Shown here one piece after another: positions 33,868 through 41,498 of a stretch of 64,000 bases of DNA. Each line of letters starts with the position of its first letter. Position 1 is the stretch's first letter. The notes beneath the pieces are model-generated. The model had not been told where the DNA came from and did no database searches. It worked only from the letters and a program-made list of their open reading frames with translations. Made by a program: the position numbers and the translations under genes. The stretch comes from an uncultured Oscillospiraceae bacterium (GTDB taxonomy: Bacteria; Bacillota; Clostridia; Oscillospirales; Oscillospiraceae): positions 1 through 64,000 of the forward strand of contig CAKUBI010000005.1 of the NCBI GenBank assembly GCA_934636865.1. The letters are read 5' to 3'.

Positions 33868-35277
33868 TCAGTTCTTGCCGGAAGCGGCGTCGCGGCGGGC
33901 GGAGACCTCGGCCGCGATCTTTGCATAGGTGGCCTTGTCCAGCTTGTAGGCGAACATGGCGATCGCCGCGATGGCATAGCAGGCGCCGCAGTAGATGTGC
34001 GGCCAGAAGTTCAGGTGCCACATAACGGAATCGGTCTGCACCGCGTTGGGGACATAGCCGATGCCCTCGAGGACCCACGCGGCCGCGGCGATGGAGAAGG
34101 CCTGGCCGAGCTTGAAGAAGAAGTTGACAACGGTGGAGAGGAAGCCGCCGGCGTACTGGTTGTACTTGTACATCGTCCACTCAGCCGTATCGGGCACCAT
34201 GCCGTAGAGCGAGCCGAGGATGATACCGGTGCAGAAGCCGGGGATCGCGCCGCCGAGGACGTAGTAGAGCATCTTGGCCGTCGTGCCGCCGTCCGCGCCG
34301 ATGTTTTTCATGGGAAGGAAGAAGCAGATGAACGAAGCGAGCGCGCAGATGGCGAAGCCCCAGGCGGGGATGGTGGCCTTGTTCTTGACCTTGGTGACCA
34401 TCCAGTTCAGCGAGAACGTGCCGACCGCCGCGAAGATGGGGGTGATGGTGTTCACGTTGGCGAAGAGGATCTGGTCGCCAACGAAATAGGTGAAGTAGTA
34501 CATCTTGAAGGTCGCGCCGCCGTTCATAAAGCCCCAGGCGACGAAAGCGACGGTCAGCAGCCACACGGGCGTGTTGCCCTTGAGCAGCTTGAACTGGGAC
34601 ATGACGCTGTGCTTTTCGTAGGGGATCTCCACGATCTCGCGGGTGCCCGCCACGCAGATGAGGAACATCGGGATGGCGATGATGGAGAAGAGGAGCGCGG
34701 TCTTGGTGTAGGCCATCGCGTCGCCGCCGAGCGCGTTGATGATGCGCAGCACGGAGAAGCCGAGGACCGTACCGAGGATGAAGGTGAAGGTCATGCGCCA
34801 TGCCGAAAGCGACGAGCGTGTTTCGGCATCGCGCGTCATCACCGTGGGCAGTGCGCTGTAGGTAACGTTGACGCAGGTGTAAAGGAATACCAGCACGAAG
34901 TACATGCCGAGACCCCAGATCGCGCGCAAGGTGACGCTCCAGTTCATATTGGTGTAGAAGCAGCCGATATTGAACAGCAGCATCGGGATGCAGGCGTAGA
35001 GGATCCAGGGACGGTAGCGGCCAAGCTTATGCTTGGTGTTATCCGACCAGTAGCCGACCATGGGGTCGTTGATCGCGTCCCAGAGCTTCGAGATCAGAAT
35101 GACCGTACCGACAAGGCCGGCGGGGATCAGGGCCATATCGGTGAAGTAGAAGGTGAGGTAGCTGCCCACCAGCGTCCACGAGCAGTTGCAGGCCATGTCG
35201 CCGAAGGCGTAGCAGATCTTGGTTTTCAGGTCTAATTTGGTGTATTCGTCTACCGGTTTTACAGAAGTATTGCTCAT
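33868..35277 (-). CDS. GPH-family (glycoside-pentoside-hexuronide) cation symporter
   Basis: The 469-residue transporter has about 12 helices. GPH-family marks are KICYAFGDMACNCSW at the N-terminus, LISKLWDAINDPMVGYWSDN in the first half and GMVPDTAEWTMYKYN in the second. GPH carriers take up glycosides, pentoses, hexuronates or sulfosugars with Na+ or H+. The start ATG at 35277 is 10 nt after AAAGGAGC; the ORF could begin earlier, at 35298, but that is less likely. It follows the transketolase pair and precedes the dehydrogenases, so it imports the substrate of this locus. Confidence 0.93.
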   Translation of the reverse strand: MSNTSVKPVDEYTKLDLKTKICYAFGDMACNCSWTLVGSYLTFYFTDMALIPAGLVGTVILISKLWDAINDPMVGYWSDNTKHKLGRYRPWILYACIPMLLFNIGCFYTNMNWSVTLRAIWGLGMYFVLVFLYTCVNVTYSALPTVMTRDAETRSSLSAWRMTFTFILGTVLGFSVLRIINALGGDAMAYTKTALLFSIIAIPMFLICVAGTREIVEIPYEKHSVMSQFKLLKGNTPVWLLTVAFVAWGFMNGGATFKMYYFTYFVGDQILFANVNTITPIFAAVGTFSLNWMVTKVKNKATIPAWGFAICALASFICFFLPMKNIGADGGTTAKMLYYVLGGAIPGFCTGIILGSLYGMVPDTAEWTMYKYNQYAGGFLSTVVNFFFKLGQAFSIAAAAWVLEGIGYVPNAVQTDSVMWHLNFWPHIYCGACYAIAAIAMFAYKLDKATYAKIAAEVSARRDAASGKN

Positions 35278-35344
35278 GTCGAGTTTCGCTCCTTTCAATT
35301 GGGTATCCTTTTTAATATTGTCTGCGGGGAAACGGGACCTTCGC

Positions 35345-36298
35345 TTATTTCACGCAGGCCTTGACGGCGTCGATGGTGTCCTGCAGGCCGTAGTGATACT
35401 TGTTGCGCAGCTCTTCGCCGCTGCCGAAGCCCGCGTAGACCTGCGGGATGCCCATGCGCTTGAAGCTCCTGGGCTCGATGCGGTGATCCATGAGATAGTC
35501 GGCGATGGAGCTTGCAAGACCGCCGTACATGAGGTGGTCCTCCAGCACGATGACGTTCCCCGTCTCGGCCACGCACTTTTCCACGAGCTCGCCGTCGAGC
35601 GGCTTGATCGAGTACATATCGACCACGCGGACGCTGATGCCTTCCTTTTCAAGCTCCTGCGCCGCAAGGATGGCCTGGAAGACCATCTCGCCGTGGGCGA
35701 AGATCGTGCAGTCCTTGCCGTCGCGGGCGATCAGGCCCTTGCCGATCTCGAACTTCTGCGAGCCGGGCTCGTAGAGCAGATGGTCCGCCTTGCCCTGTGC
35801 CAGACGGATGAACATCGGGCCGGGATAATCCATGCCGAGGTAGAGAATGTCGCGGATCATGTTGGGGTCGCCGATGGAGATGACGGTCATGTTGACCATC
35901 GACTGCATGATGGCGATATCCTCCATCGCGTTGTGCGTGGAGCCGCCGCCGGAGGTCAGACCGCCGCCCGTGCCGATGATGCGCACGGGGAGGTTCTGGT
36001 AGCAGATGTCCGTGCGGACCTGCTCGCAGGCGCGCATGGTGAGGAACGGGATCATGCCCATGATGACGGGAATGTTGCCCTCGAGCGCAAGGCCCGCCGC
36101 AACGCCGGCCGCGCTCTGCTCGGCAATGCCGGTGTCGATGTAGTGGGTGGGAAGGTCGCGCTTGAAATCCTTGAGGGCACCGCCGATATCGGAGGTGACC
36201 ACGTAAAGCTTGTCGTTTTTCAGGCCGATCTCGTGCAGCGTGCTGCCGATCACATCGCGGCCGGAAAACAGCGCACCAAAGTTGAAGCTATCAGACAT
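35345..36298 (-). CDS. Transketolase, C-terminal subunit (system 1)
   Basis: The 317-residue protein contains the pyrimidine-binding and C-terminal domains of a split transketolase. The glutamate that activates thiamine diphosphate is in DTGIAEQSAAGVAAG, and VRIIGTGGGLTSGGGSTH is the adjacent substrate-side loop. It starts 3 nt after the stop of the N-terminal subunit, so they make one heteromeric enzyme transferring two-carbon units between sugars. A second, divergent split transketolase occurs at 47177-48972. Split forms of this type are used in several sugar pathways outside central metabolism; the donor sugar here is unknown. Confidence 0.92.
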   Translation of the reverse strand: MSDSFNFGALFSGRDVIGSTLHEIGLKNDKLYVVTSDIGGALKDFKRDLPTHYIDTGIAEQSAAGVAAGLALEGNIPVIMGMIPFLTMRACEQVRTDICYQNLPVRIIGTGGGLTSGGGSTHNAMEDIAIMQSMVNMTVISIGDPNMIRDILYLGMDYPGPMFIRLAQGKADHLLYEPGSQKFEIGKGLIARDGKDCTIFAHGEMVFQAILAAQELEKEGISVRVVDMYSIKPLDGELVEKCVAETGNVIVLEDHLMYGGLASSIADYLMDHRIEPRSFKRMGIPQVYAGFGSGEELRNKYHYGLQDTIDAVKACVK

Positions 36299-36301
36299 GA
36301 A

Positions 36302-37159
36302 TCAGCATCCCCTTTCCTTTTCATAGGCAGCTTTCAGCTCTGCCATCGCCTGTGCCAGATCGTTGGGGCCGAGCTTGCCGGCGTGCCAACCGAGATTGTG
36401 CTCCATGAAGGAGACACCCTTGCCCTTGACGGTGTTCGCGATGATCGCCGTGGGCTGATCGCTGTCGGGCGCGGGCAGAGAGTCGAACGCGTCGATGATC
36501 TCGCCCATGTCGTGACCATTGATCTCAACGACGCGGAAGCCGAACGCGCGCCACTTGTCGCAGTAGGGCTCGAGCTTGACGAGATCCTCGGAGAAGCTGG
36601 TCATGAACTGACGGTTGCGGTCCACGATGACCACAAGGTTGCCGAGATTCTGGGAATGCGCCACGGTGTCGGCCTCCCACACGGAGCCCTCGGCGCTCTC
36701 GCCGTCGCCCATCATGCAGAACACGCGGTGCTTTTCGCCCTTTGTGCGCGCGGAGATCGCCATGCCGACGGCCATCGGGAGACCGTGTCCCAGAGAGCCG
36801 GAGGAGCACTCCACGCCGGGAAGCTGCACCTTGCAGGGGTGCATGCCGTAGGCGCTGTCGAGCTTGCCGTAGGTGCGCACGATCTCGTCGTAATCGAAAA
36901 AGCCGCGCATCGCCATGGCGATGTACATGCACACGGCGCCGTGGCCCTTGCTGAGAATGAAGCGGTCGCGCTCGGGCATTTTGATGTTTTTGGGATCAAC
37001 GTTCAGCGCGTGATGATACAGGCCGATGAGCAGATCGGTCATCGACAGGTCGCCGCCGATGTGCACGGCGCCCTGATAGCTGCCGCACAGATTCAGCAGC
37101 TTCTGGCGCATTTCGTAGGCCAGATCCTGCAGGCGGATGATTTCTTTCTGGTCTGCCAT
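36302..37159 (-). CDS. Transketolase, N-terminal subunit (system 1)
   Basis: The 285-residue thiamine-diphosphate-binding subunit carries the GDG motif (MMGDGESAEGSVWEA ending at VDRNR) and the active-site His region GAVHIGGDLS. I choose the ATG at 37159, 10 nt after GGAGG; the ATG at 37168 is only 2 nt from it. It is the first gene of the minus-strand catabolic operon and lies divergent to the AraC activator at 37478. Its promoter region holds an inverted repeat at 37231-37262. No transaldolase, kinase or isomerase is in the operon, so phosphorylation, if any, must happen elsewhere. Confidence 0.92.
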   Translation of the reverse strand: MADQKEIIRLQDLAYEMRQKLLNLCGSYQGAVHIGGDLSMTDLLIGLYHHALNVDPKNIKMPERDRFILSKGHGAVCMYIAMAMRGFFDYDEIVRTYGKLDSAYGMHPCKVQLPGVECSSGSLGHGLPMAVGMAISARTKGEKHRVFCMMGDGESAEGSVWEADTVAHSQNLGNLVVIVDRNRQFMTSFSEDLVKLEPYCDKWRAFGFRVVEINGHDMGEIIDAFDSLPAPDSDQPTAIIANTVKGKGVSFMEHNLGWHAGKLGPNDLAQAMAELKAAYEKERGC

Positions 37160-37230
37160 AGTGATCATTTCCTCCTTTTTCTCTGTATCCCTCCTGAATG
37201 AACATGACGAGGGAGTGGTTAAGAAAGAAA

Positions 37231-37262
37231 ATCAAACGATTAGATTCAGGAAAGCGTTTGAT
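37231..37262. promoter_or_regulatory. Inverted repeat in leader of transketolase operon 1
   Basis: ATCAAACG (37231-37238) and CGTTTGAT (37255-37262) are perfect inverted copies 16 nt apart, just downstream of the predicted start of the operon and ~70 nt before its first codon. It could be a regulator site or an RNA hairpin; on the minus strand it is followed by TTTCTTTCTT. Confidence 0.5.
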
Positions 37263-37275
37263 CTCTTTTTCTAAT

Positions 37276-37304
37276 ATTTTACAGATACTTTACGGCCGGC
37301 ACAA
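37276..37304 (-). promoter_or_regulatory. Promoter of transketolase/GPH operon
   Basis: On the minus strand TTGTGC (37299-37304) is 17 bp from TAAAAT (37276-37281). The weak -35 fits an activator-dependent promoter. Confidence 0.55.
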
Positions 37305-37392
37305 CTCGTGAATGTGACATTTCGACAAGAAAAAATGTCTTTTTACGAAAAAATTGTGAAACTTTAATCAATCAAAAGAGTGAAAGAAGGAC

Positions 37393-37421
37393 TTCACTTT
37401 TTTGAATGCCCCTGCTATAAT
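37393..37421 (+). promoter_or_regulatory. Promoter of AraC activator
   Basis: TTCACT (37393-37398) is 17 bp from TATAAT (37416-37421). The -35 overlaps a GTGAA/TTCAC inverted repeat (37379-37397), a possible autoregulatory site. Confidence 0.6.
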
Positions 37422-37477
37422 ACATATGCCTACTAAATATACAGATCAATCAACGGGAAAAGAGAGGGATCGTATCT

Positions 37478-38407
37478 GTGAGTTCCTATGAGCATCTGGA
37501 CCTGCTCAGCGGGTATATGGGCACGCTGCCCCTTTACAGCCAGAAGATCTTGATCTTCAATATCCAGTGCTTCCACCCGGACCAGACCATCTATCCGGCG
37601 GAGATCTGCAGCAATTACCGCATCCTGTATTTCGTGCTGGAGGGGGAGCAGACCGTCGAGGTCAGAGCGCCGGAGGTAAAGCGGCGGACGCTGACGGAAA
37701 ATTTCGTCTTTCAGGTCGGCAGCGGCGTGCCGCACCGGTTTTTGTTCCGCCCTGCGCCGCGCGCACGGCTTTTTGTCATTTACTACAAGGTCGTTCCGCA
37801 GCTCAGGGACGGCCGCGATTTCGAGCCCTTCACCAGGGACGAGGAGGAACTGGTGCTCGGCTTTCTCCGCCAGCCATACAGTGCCTTTCCGATCGGCAGG
37901 CGGATGAGCAGCGAGATCGCGCTGCTCAATGAGTACATGAGCACGCGGACCTGCGGCGACGCGCTGAAGGTGCGCAGCCAGCTGTCCAACATTTTCCTTT
38001 CGATCTTCCAGCAGGACAGCTACGAGCAGGGCAAGAACTGCGGCGATTCCGACGAGTATCTCGCGCGCAACACGATGCACATGCTGCTGCGGCAGATCAT
38101 CGCCTGCGCCGCGTCGGGCGAGTCGCTCGCGCAGATCAGCGAGCGGCTGCACTATACGCCGCGCCACATTCAGCGCATGGTCATGGACTATTACGGCGAG
38201 AGCTTCACCAAGGTGGTCAACTATACGCGCCTGAGCGACGTGATGGCCATGCTGGCGGACACGGACCTTTCCCTGCGGGAGATCGCGCTGCGCAGCGGCT
38301 ATTCGAGCGTCGAGCTGATGAACCGGCGCTTCAAGCAGCTCACGGGGATGCCGCTTGCGAGCTTCCGCCGCGTGCACGCCGGAAACGGCAGAAGAAGGTT
38401 AACATAA
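37478..38407 (+). CDS. AraC-family transcriptional regulator with cupin-like sensor
   Basis: The 309-residue activator has an N-terminal AraC-type cupin half (PAEICSNYRILYFVLEGEQT, FQVGSGVPHRFLFRP) and a C-terminal DNA-binding domain with two helix-turn-helix motifs (SLAQISERLHYTPRHIQRM and SLREIALRSGYSSVELMNRR). It starts at GTG about 10 nt after GAGAGGG. It is divergent from the transketolase 1 operon, with ~320 bp of shared regulatory DNA, so it is probably that operon's ligand-dependent activator. The ligand is expected to be the transported sugar or a derivative. Confidence 0.9.
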   Translation: MSSYEHLDLLSGYMGTLPLYSQKILIFNIQCFHPDQTIYPAEICSNYRILYFVLEGEQTVEVRAPEVKRRTLTENFVFQVGSGVPHRFLFRPAPRARLFVIYYKVVPQLRDGRDFEPFTRDEEELVLGFLRQPYSAFPIGRRMSSEIALLNEYMSTRTCGDALKVRSQLSNIFLSIFQQDSYEQGKNCGDSDEYLARNTMHMLLRQIIACAASGESLAQISERLHYTPRHIQRMVMDYYGESFTKVVNYTRLSDVMAMLADTDLSLREIALRSGYSSVELMNRRFKQLTGMPLASFRRVHAGNGRRRLT

Positions 38408-38408
38408 T

Positions 38409-38452
38409 AAAAAGGGGGCCATGTCCACCGCGGTGGATATGGCTCCCTTTTG
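38409..38452. terminator. Bidirectional terminator between convergent genes
   Basis: A near-perfect stem of GGGGCCAT and GTCCACC with GGTGGAT and ATGGCTCCC, bordered by A and T runs, ends both the AraC and the bile-salt-hydrolase-type transcripts. Confidence 0.85.
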
Positions 38453-38465
38453 TCCTTTTTGAGGG

Positions 38466-39440
38466 TCAGTTCTGCATGAAAATCTGCTCGCCGCTGACCG
38501 GCGCATAGGCGATCAGCGCGCTCCCGTCCAGCGCTTCCCTGTGCATATCGACGGCGCTGATCCGGTGGTTATTATAGGTCGTGTAGTAATAGATCCCCTT
38601 GTCTGCATTGCAGCAGGAGGTGTAGAGCGTGATCTCGTACTTGCCCTCGCCCAGCTTGCAGCAGCCGCGCTGCTGGTCCACGCTGCCGAGAATGTGGAAA
38701 AACTGGCTCACGCTCTCTTCCTCTGAATCGCCGGAGAGAGAATTCATCTTCACGAAGGCCGCGCGCACGAAGCGCGACTGGGACGAGAGGTCCCCCGGCA
38801 GTCCCATGCCGCCCATGCCGCGGCTGTAGGCGTCCAGCGCAAGGCCCCTGGCAAACGTATTGTCCGGGGTATCAACAGAGAGGCGGCGGTAGTTGCTGAG
38901 TGCGAAGAGCTGATAGGGGAACGGCGGGTTGTTGGTCAGGATGCCGACCGGATTATCGTAAACCATCAGCCCCTCCTTTACCGCTTCCACCGTGATGCAC
39001 TCGTCCCGGTCCGCAATGATCCAGTGGAGCTGGGCGACGGGGAGATTTTCCATAAACGGCGTGTCGATGAGATTGAGCCGCGGCAGGAGCTGCCGCACTT
39101 CCTTTACGCTGGCGCACGAGCCGAGCAGCCACGGGATGAGCTCGAACTGCGCGAGGTTGTCCTTTCCTTCGATCGGTTTACCGTAATGCGCGTTCCCGAC
39201 GAAGTTGAGCCCCGCGATGCAGAGCCCTTTTTCGTTCGCCGCGTCGTAGTAGAGCGGATAATCCTGCATCACGCAGGCCATGCCGATCATGGCGTAGTGG
39301 CTTTTGAGTTCTCCGCCGTTTCGCAGGGGGAAGGCGTAGTTTCTCGGCGTGACGACGATCTGATCCCCGTAGGAGATCTCGTAATCCAGCGTCCGTCCGA
39401 AATAGAAATCCTTTGTCTGATAGGTCGCGGCTGTGCACAT
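38466..39440 (-). CDS. Choloylglycine hydrolase family protein (bile salt hydrolase / penicillin V acylase type)
   Basis: This 324-residue Ntn hydrolase cleaves amide bonds, typically of glycine- or taurine-conjugated bile acids. The start is set at the ATG of MCTAATY (39440): removal of Met exposes the nucleophile Cys2, and GAGG lies 9 nt upstream. Matching active-site residues are Arg16 and Asp19 (GRTLDYE), Asn79, Asn170/171 (GILTNNPPF) and Arg223 (SSQSRFVRAAF). No signal peptide is seen, as usual for intracellular bile salt hydrolase. The NSS transporter upstream could import the released amino acid or a conjugate. Bile salt hydrolase is more likely than penicillin V acylase given the LTNNP loop, but the sequence alone does not settle it. 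Confidence 0.9.
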   Translation of the reverse strand: MCTAATYQTKDFYFGRTLDYEISYGDQIVVTPRNYAFPLRNGGELKSHYAMIGMACVMQDYPLYYDAANEKGLCIAGLNFVGNAHYGKPIEGKDNLAQFELIPWLLGSCASVKEVRQLLPRLNLIDTPFMENLPVAQLHWIIADRDECITVEAVKEGLMVYDNPVGILTNNPPFPYQLFALSNYRRLSVDTPDNTFARGLALDAYSRGMGGMGLPGDLSSQSRFVRAAFVKMNSLSGDSEEESVSQFFHILGSVDQQRGCCKLGEGKYEITLYTSCCNADKGIYYYTTYNNHRISAVDMHREALDGSALIAYAPVSGEQIFMQN

Positions 39441-39479
39441 AGACGTTTTCCTCATTTCAATGGTTTGCTTGATATAAAC

Positions 39480-39508
39480 AGCATATCACATTTCTGCCGT
39501 CCCGGCAA
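39480..39508 (-). promoter_or_regulatory. Promoter of the choloylglycine hydrolase gene
   Basis: On the minus strand TTGCCG (39503-39508) is 17 bp from TATGCT (39480-39485), which is preceded by TGA (extended -10). Confidence 0.6.
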
Positions 39509-39633
39509 CCGGCAGGCGCTTGGACGGCTGCGGCGGTCCGCTCTGCGTATTTTTCGTTGAAAAGACGTGCCGTATCCATGATAAAAGGAAGCGGACGCAT
39601 CATGGAGATGGCAGCGCCGCGGGCTGCGCATGG

Positions 39634-39683
39634 AAAAGCACCGCGCCGGCGGCCCTTCGGGCCTGACCGATGCGGTGCTTTTT
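39634..39683 (-). terminator. Terminator of NSS transporter gene
   Basis: AAAAGCACCGC pairs with GCGGTGCTTTTT, with an inner GGCCC-TTC-GGGCC hairpin. It separates the transporter from the downstream hydrolase, which has its own promoter. Confidence 0.85.
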
Positions 39684-39705
39684 ACGGTTTGCGGTGCGGG
39701 GGGCG

Positions 39706-41079
39706 TTACATCGAGATCCAGCCGAAGGCGCTGGCGATGGAGCTGATGAGGATGACCGCCGCGAAGAAAGGGCAGAGGAAGCGGATCATGGCGTTAAAGA
39801 CCTTCCTTCTGCGGAAGGGAGCACCGTCCAGCGTGACCTCTTCGGCGATGCGGTCCACGCCGATCACGCGGGAGACGAGGATGCAGCTCGCAATGGCGGC
39901 GATGGGCATCATGACGGAGTTGGTCAGGAAATCGAAAAAGTCGAGAAACTGCATGCCGATCACGGTGACGTTTGCGAGCGGGCCGTAGCCAAGGCTCGAA
40001 AGGCTGCCGAGCAGGACCATGGAAACGCCCATGATGGCGGTGGACTTGCTGCGGCTCCAGCCCAGCTCGTCCTGCAGGGTGGAGACGGCGCTTTCCGTCA
40101 GCGCGATAGAACTCGTCACGGCGGCGAACAGCACCAGCAGGAAAAAGGCGATGCCGATCACGGTGCCGAAGCCCATGGAGTCAAAGACCTTGGGAATGGT
40201 GATGAACATCAGCGCCGGGCCTGCCTTGAGCGCGTCGGGATCGCCGCCGGAGAAGGCAAACACCGCGGGGATGATCATCAGGCCCGCCATCATGGCGATG
40301 GCCGTGTCGAAGATCTCCACGTTCCGGGTGGAGTCCTCGATGGAGACATCCTTTTTCATATAGGAGCCGAAGGTGATGAGAATGCCCATGGCGATGGACA
40401 GCGAGTAGAACATCTGCCCCATGGCGGAGACCACCGTCATCCAGGAGAAGTTATCAAGGTTGGGCACGAGGAAGTACTTGACGCCCTCAAGCGCGCCGGG
40501 ACGGGTCACGGAGTAGATGCAGATCACCAGCGAGAGCACCACGAGGATGGGCATCATGACCTTGGAGACGCGCTCGATGCCGTTTTCAACGCCTGCAAAG
40601 ATGATGGCGAGCGTGATGGCCGTGAAGGCGAGGAAGCACAGCTCCGAGGAAAGACCGTTGGAAATGAAGCCGGAGAAATAGCCGTCCTCTGCGACCAGAT
40701 GGGCCTTGCCCAGAAGGTATTCCGCGAGATACTTGATGACCCAGCCGCCGATGACGGAATAGTAGGGGACGATCAGGATCGGAATGATGGCGTTGATCCA
40801 GCCGCCTACGCGCAGGGCGGGTTTGACGCCAAAGGACTTGTAAGCGCCGACGGGGCTCTTTCCGGTCATGCGGCCGATGGAGGTCTCGGCAATGATCATC
40901 GTATAGCCGAAGGTCATCGCAAGAATAATGTATACCAGAAGGAAAATGGCGCCGCCGTATTTCGCGGCCAGGTAGGGGAAGCGCCAGATGTTTCCAAGAC
41001 CCACGGACGCGCCCGCGGCGGAAAGAACGAAGCCGATCTTTCCGGAAAAGGAACCTCTTTTGTATTCGCTGTGATTCAT
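39706..41079 (-). CDS. Neurotransmitter:sodium symporter (NSS/SNF family)
   Basis: The 457-residue Na+-dependent transporter has about 11-12 helices. The NSS signature is clear at the N-terminus: KIGFVLSAAGASVGLGNIWR then FPYLAAKYGGAIFLLVYI, with the unwound helix 1 (GLGNIWRFP). Bacterial members take up amino acids (LeuT, TnaT, MhsT). The product lacks any extra domain. Its partner downstream is a bile-salt-hydrolase-type enzyme, so glycine or taurine import is an attractive but unproven role. The ATG is preceded by AGAGAGGAGATC. It has its own terminator. Confidence 0.94.
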   Translation of the reverse strand: MNHSEYKRGSFSGKIGFVLSAAGASVGLGNIWRFPYLAAKYGGAIFLLVYIILAMTFGYTMIIAETSIGRMTGKSPVGAYKSFGVKPALRVGGWINAIIPILIVPYYSVIGGWVIKYLAEYLLGKAHLVAEDGYFSGFISNGLSSELCFLAFTAITLAIIFAGVENGIERVSKVMMPILVVLSLVICIYSVTRPGALEGVKYFLVPNLDNFSWMTVVSAMGQMFYSLSIAMGILITFGSYMKKDVSIEDSTRNVEIFDTAIAMMAGLMIIPAVFAFSGGDPDALKAGPALMFITIPKVFDSMGFGTVIGIAFFLLVLFAAVTSSIALTESAVSTLQDELGWSRSKSTAIMGVSMVLLGSLSSLGYGPLANVTVIGMQFLDFFDFLTNSVMMPIAAIASCILVSRVIGVDRIAEEVTLDGAPFRRRKVFNAMIRFLCPFFAAVILISSIASAFGWISM

Positions 41080-41403
41080 GTTGATCTCCTCTCTTTGCTG
41101 TGTGCAACTTATTTAAACTATCACAGAAGGGGAAGAAAAACAATCCCAAATCTCAAAAAGGGTCGATTTTCGGCCCGTTGGCCGCCGCACAGATCAGCCT
41201 TGCAAAGCGGCGGGGCCCGCCGGGAGCATGGCGCTTTTTCTGCGCGGCAGTGGTTTGGCCAAAATCGATAAAAGAGAAGCGCTTCCAGTGCCTGCTTTTG
41301 ACGGATATCGTGATTTTTTCAAAACTGAGAATTTTGCAGACAAAAACGCGGGAAGGGCTGCAGAACGCCGGATAAAAATTATGCATCTATTCGAAAGCTT
41401 TCG

Positions 41404-41431
41404 TTGCATTTTGACATACCTTTAATAAAAT
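41404..41431 (+). promoter_or_regulatory. Possible promoter before decayed secreted-protein gene
   Basis: TTGCAT (41404-41409) is 16 bp from TAAAAT (41426-41431), just after the 12-bp palindrome CGAAAGCTTTCG (41391-41402). The region 41100-41400 is otherwise without a recognised gene. Confidence 0.4.
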
Positions 41432-41498
41432 TTCTGCTTGGAAAGAGCACTGTTCTTGATCCCCGGCGCTGGCCGCCGTTGTCCGTGATGAGGAGGGA

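Noticed and set aside
28615..37159. Sulfoquinovose (sulfo-transketolase) pathway
   Set aside because: Transketolase subunits and a GPH carrier fit, but no sulfoquinovosidase, sulfosugar isomerase or sulfoacetaldehyde reductase is recognisable, so the assignment would be a guess.
28435..37201. Several long plus-strand frames (400-660 codons) opposite the catabolic operon
   Set aside because: Each is antisense to a recognisable enzyme or transporter and shows the same artificial composition.
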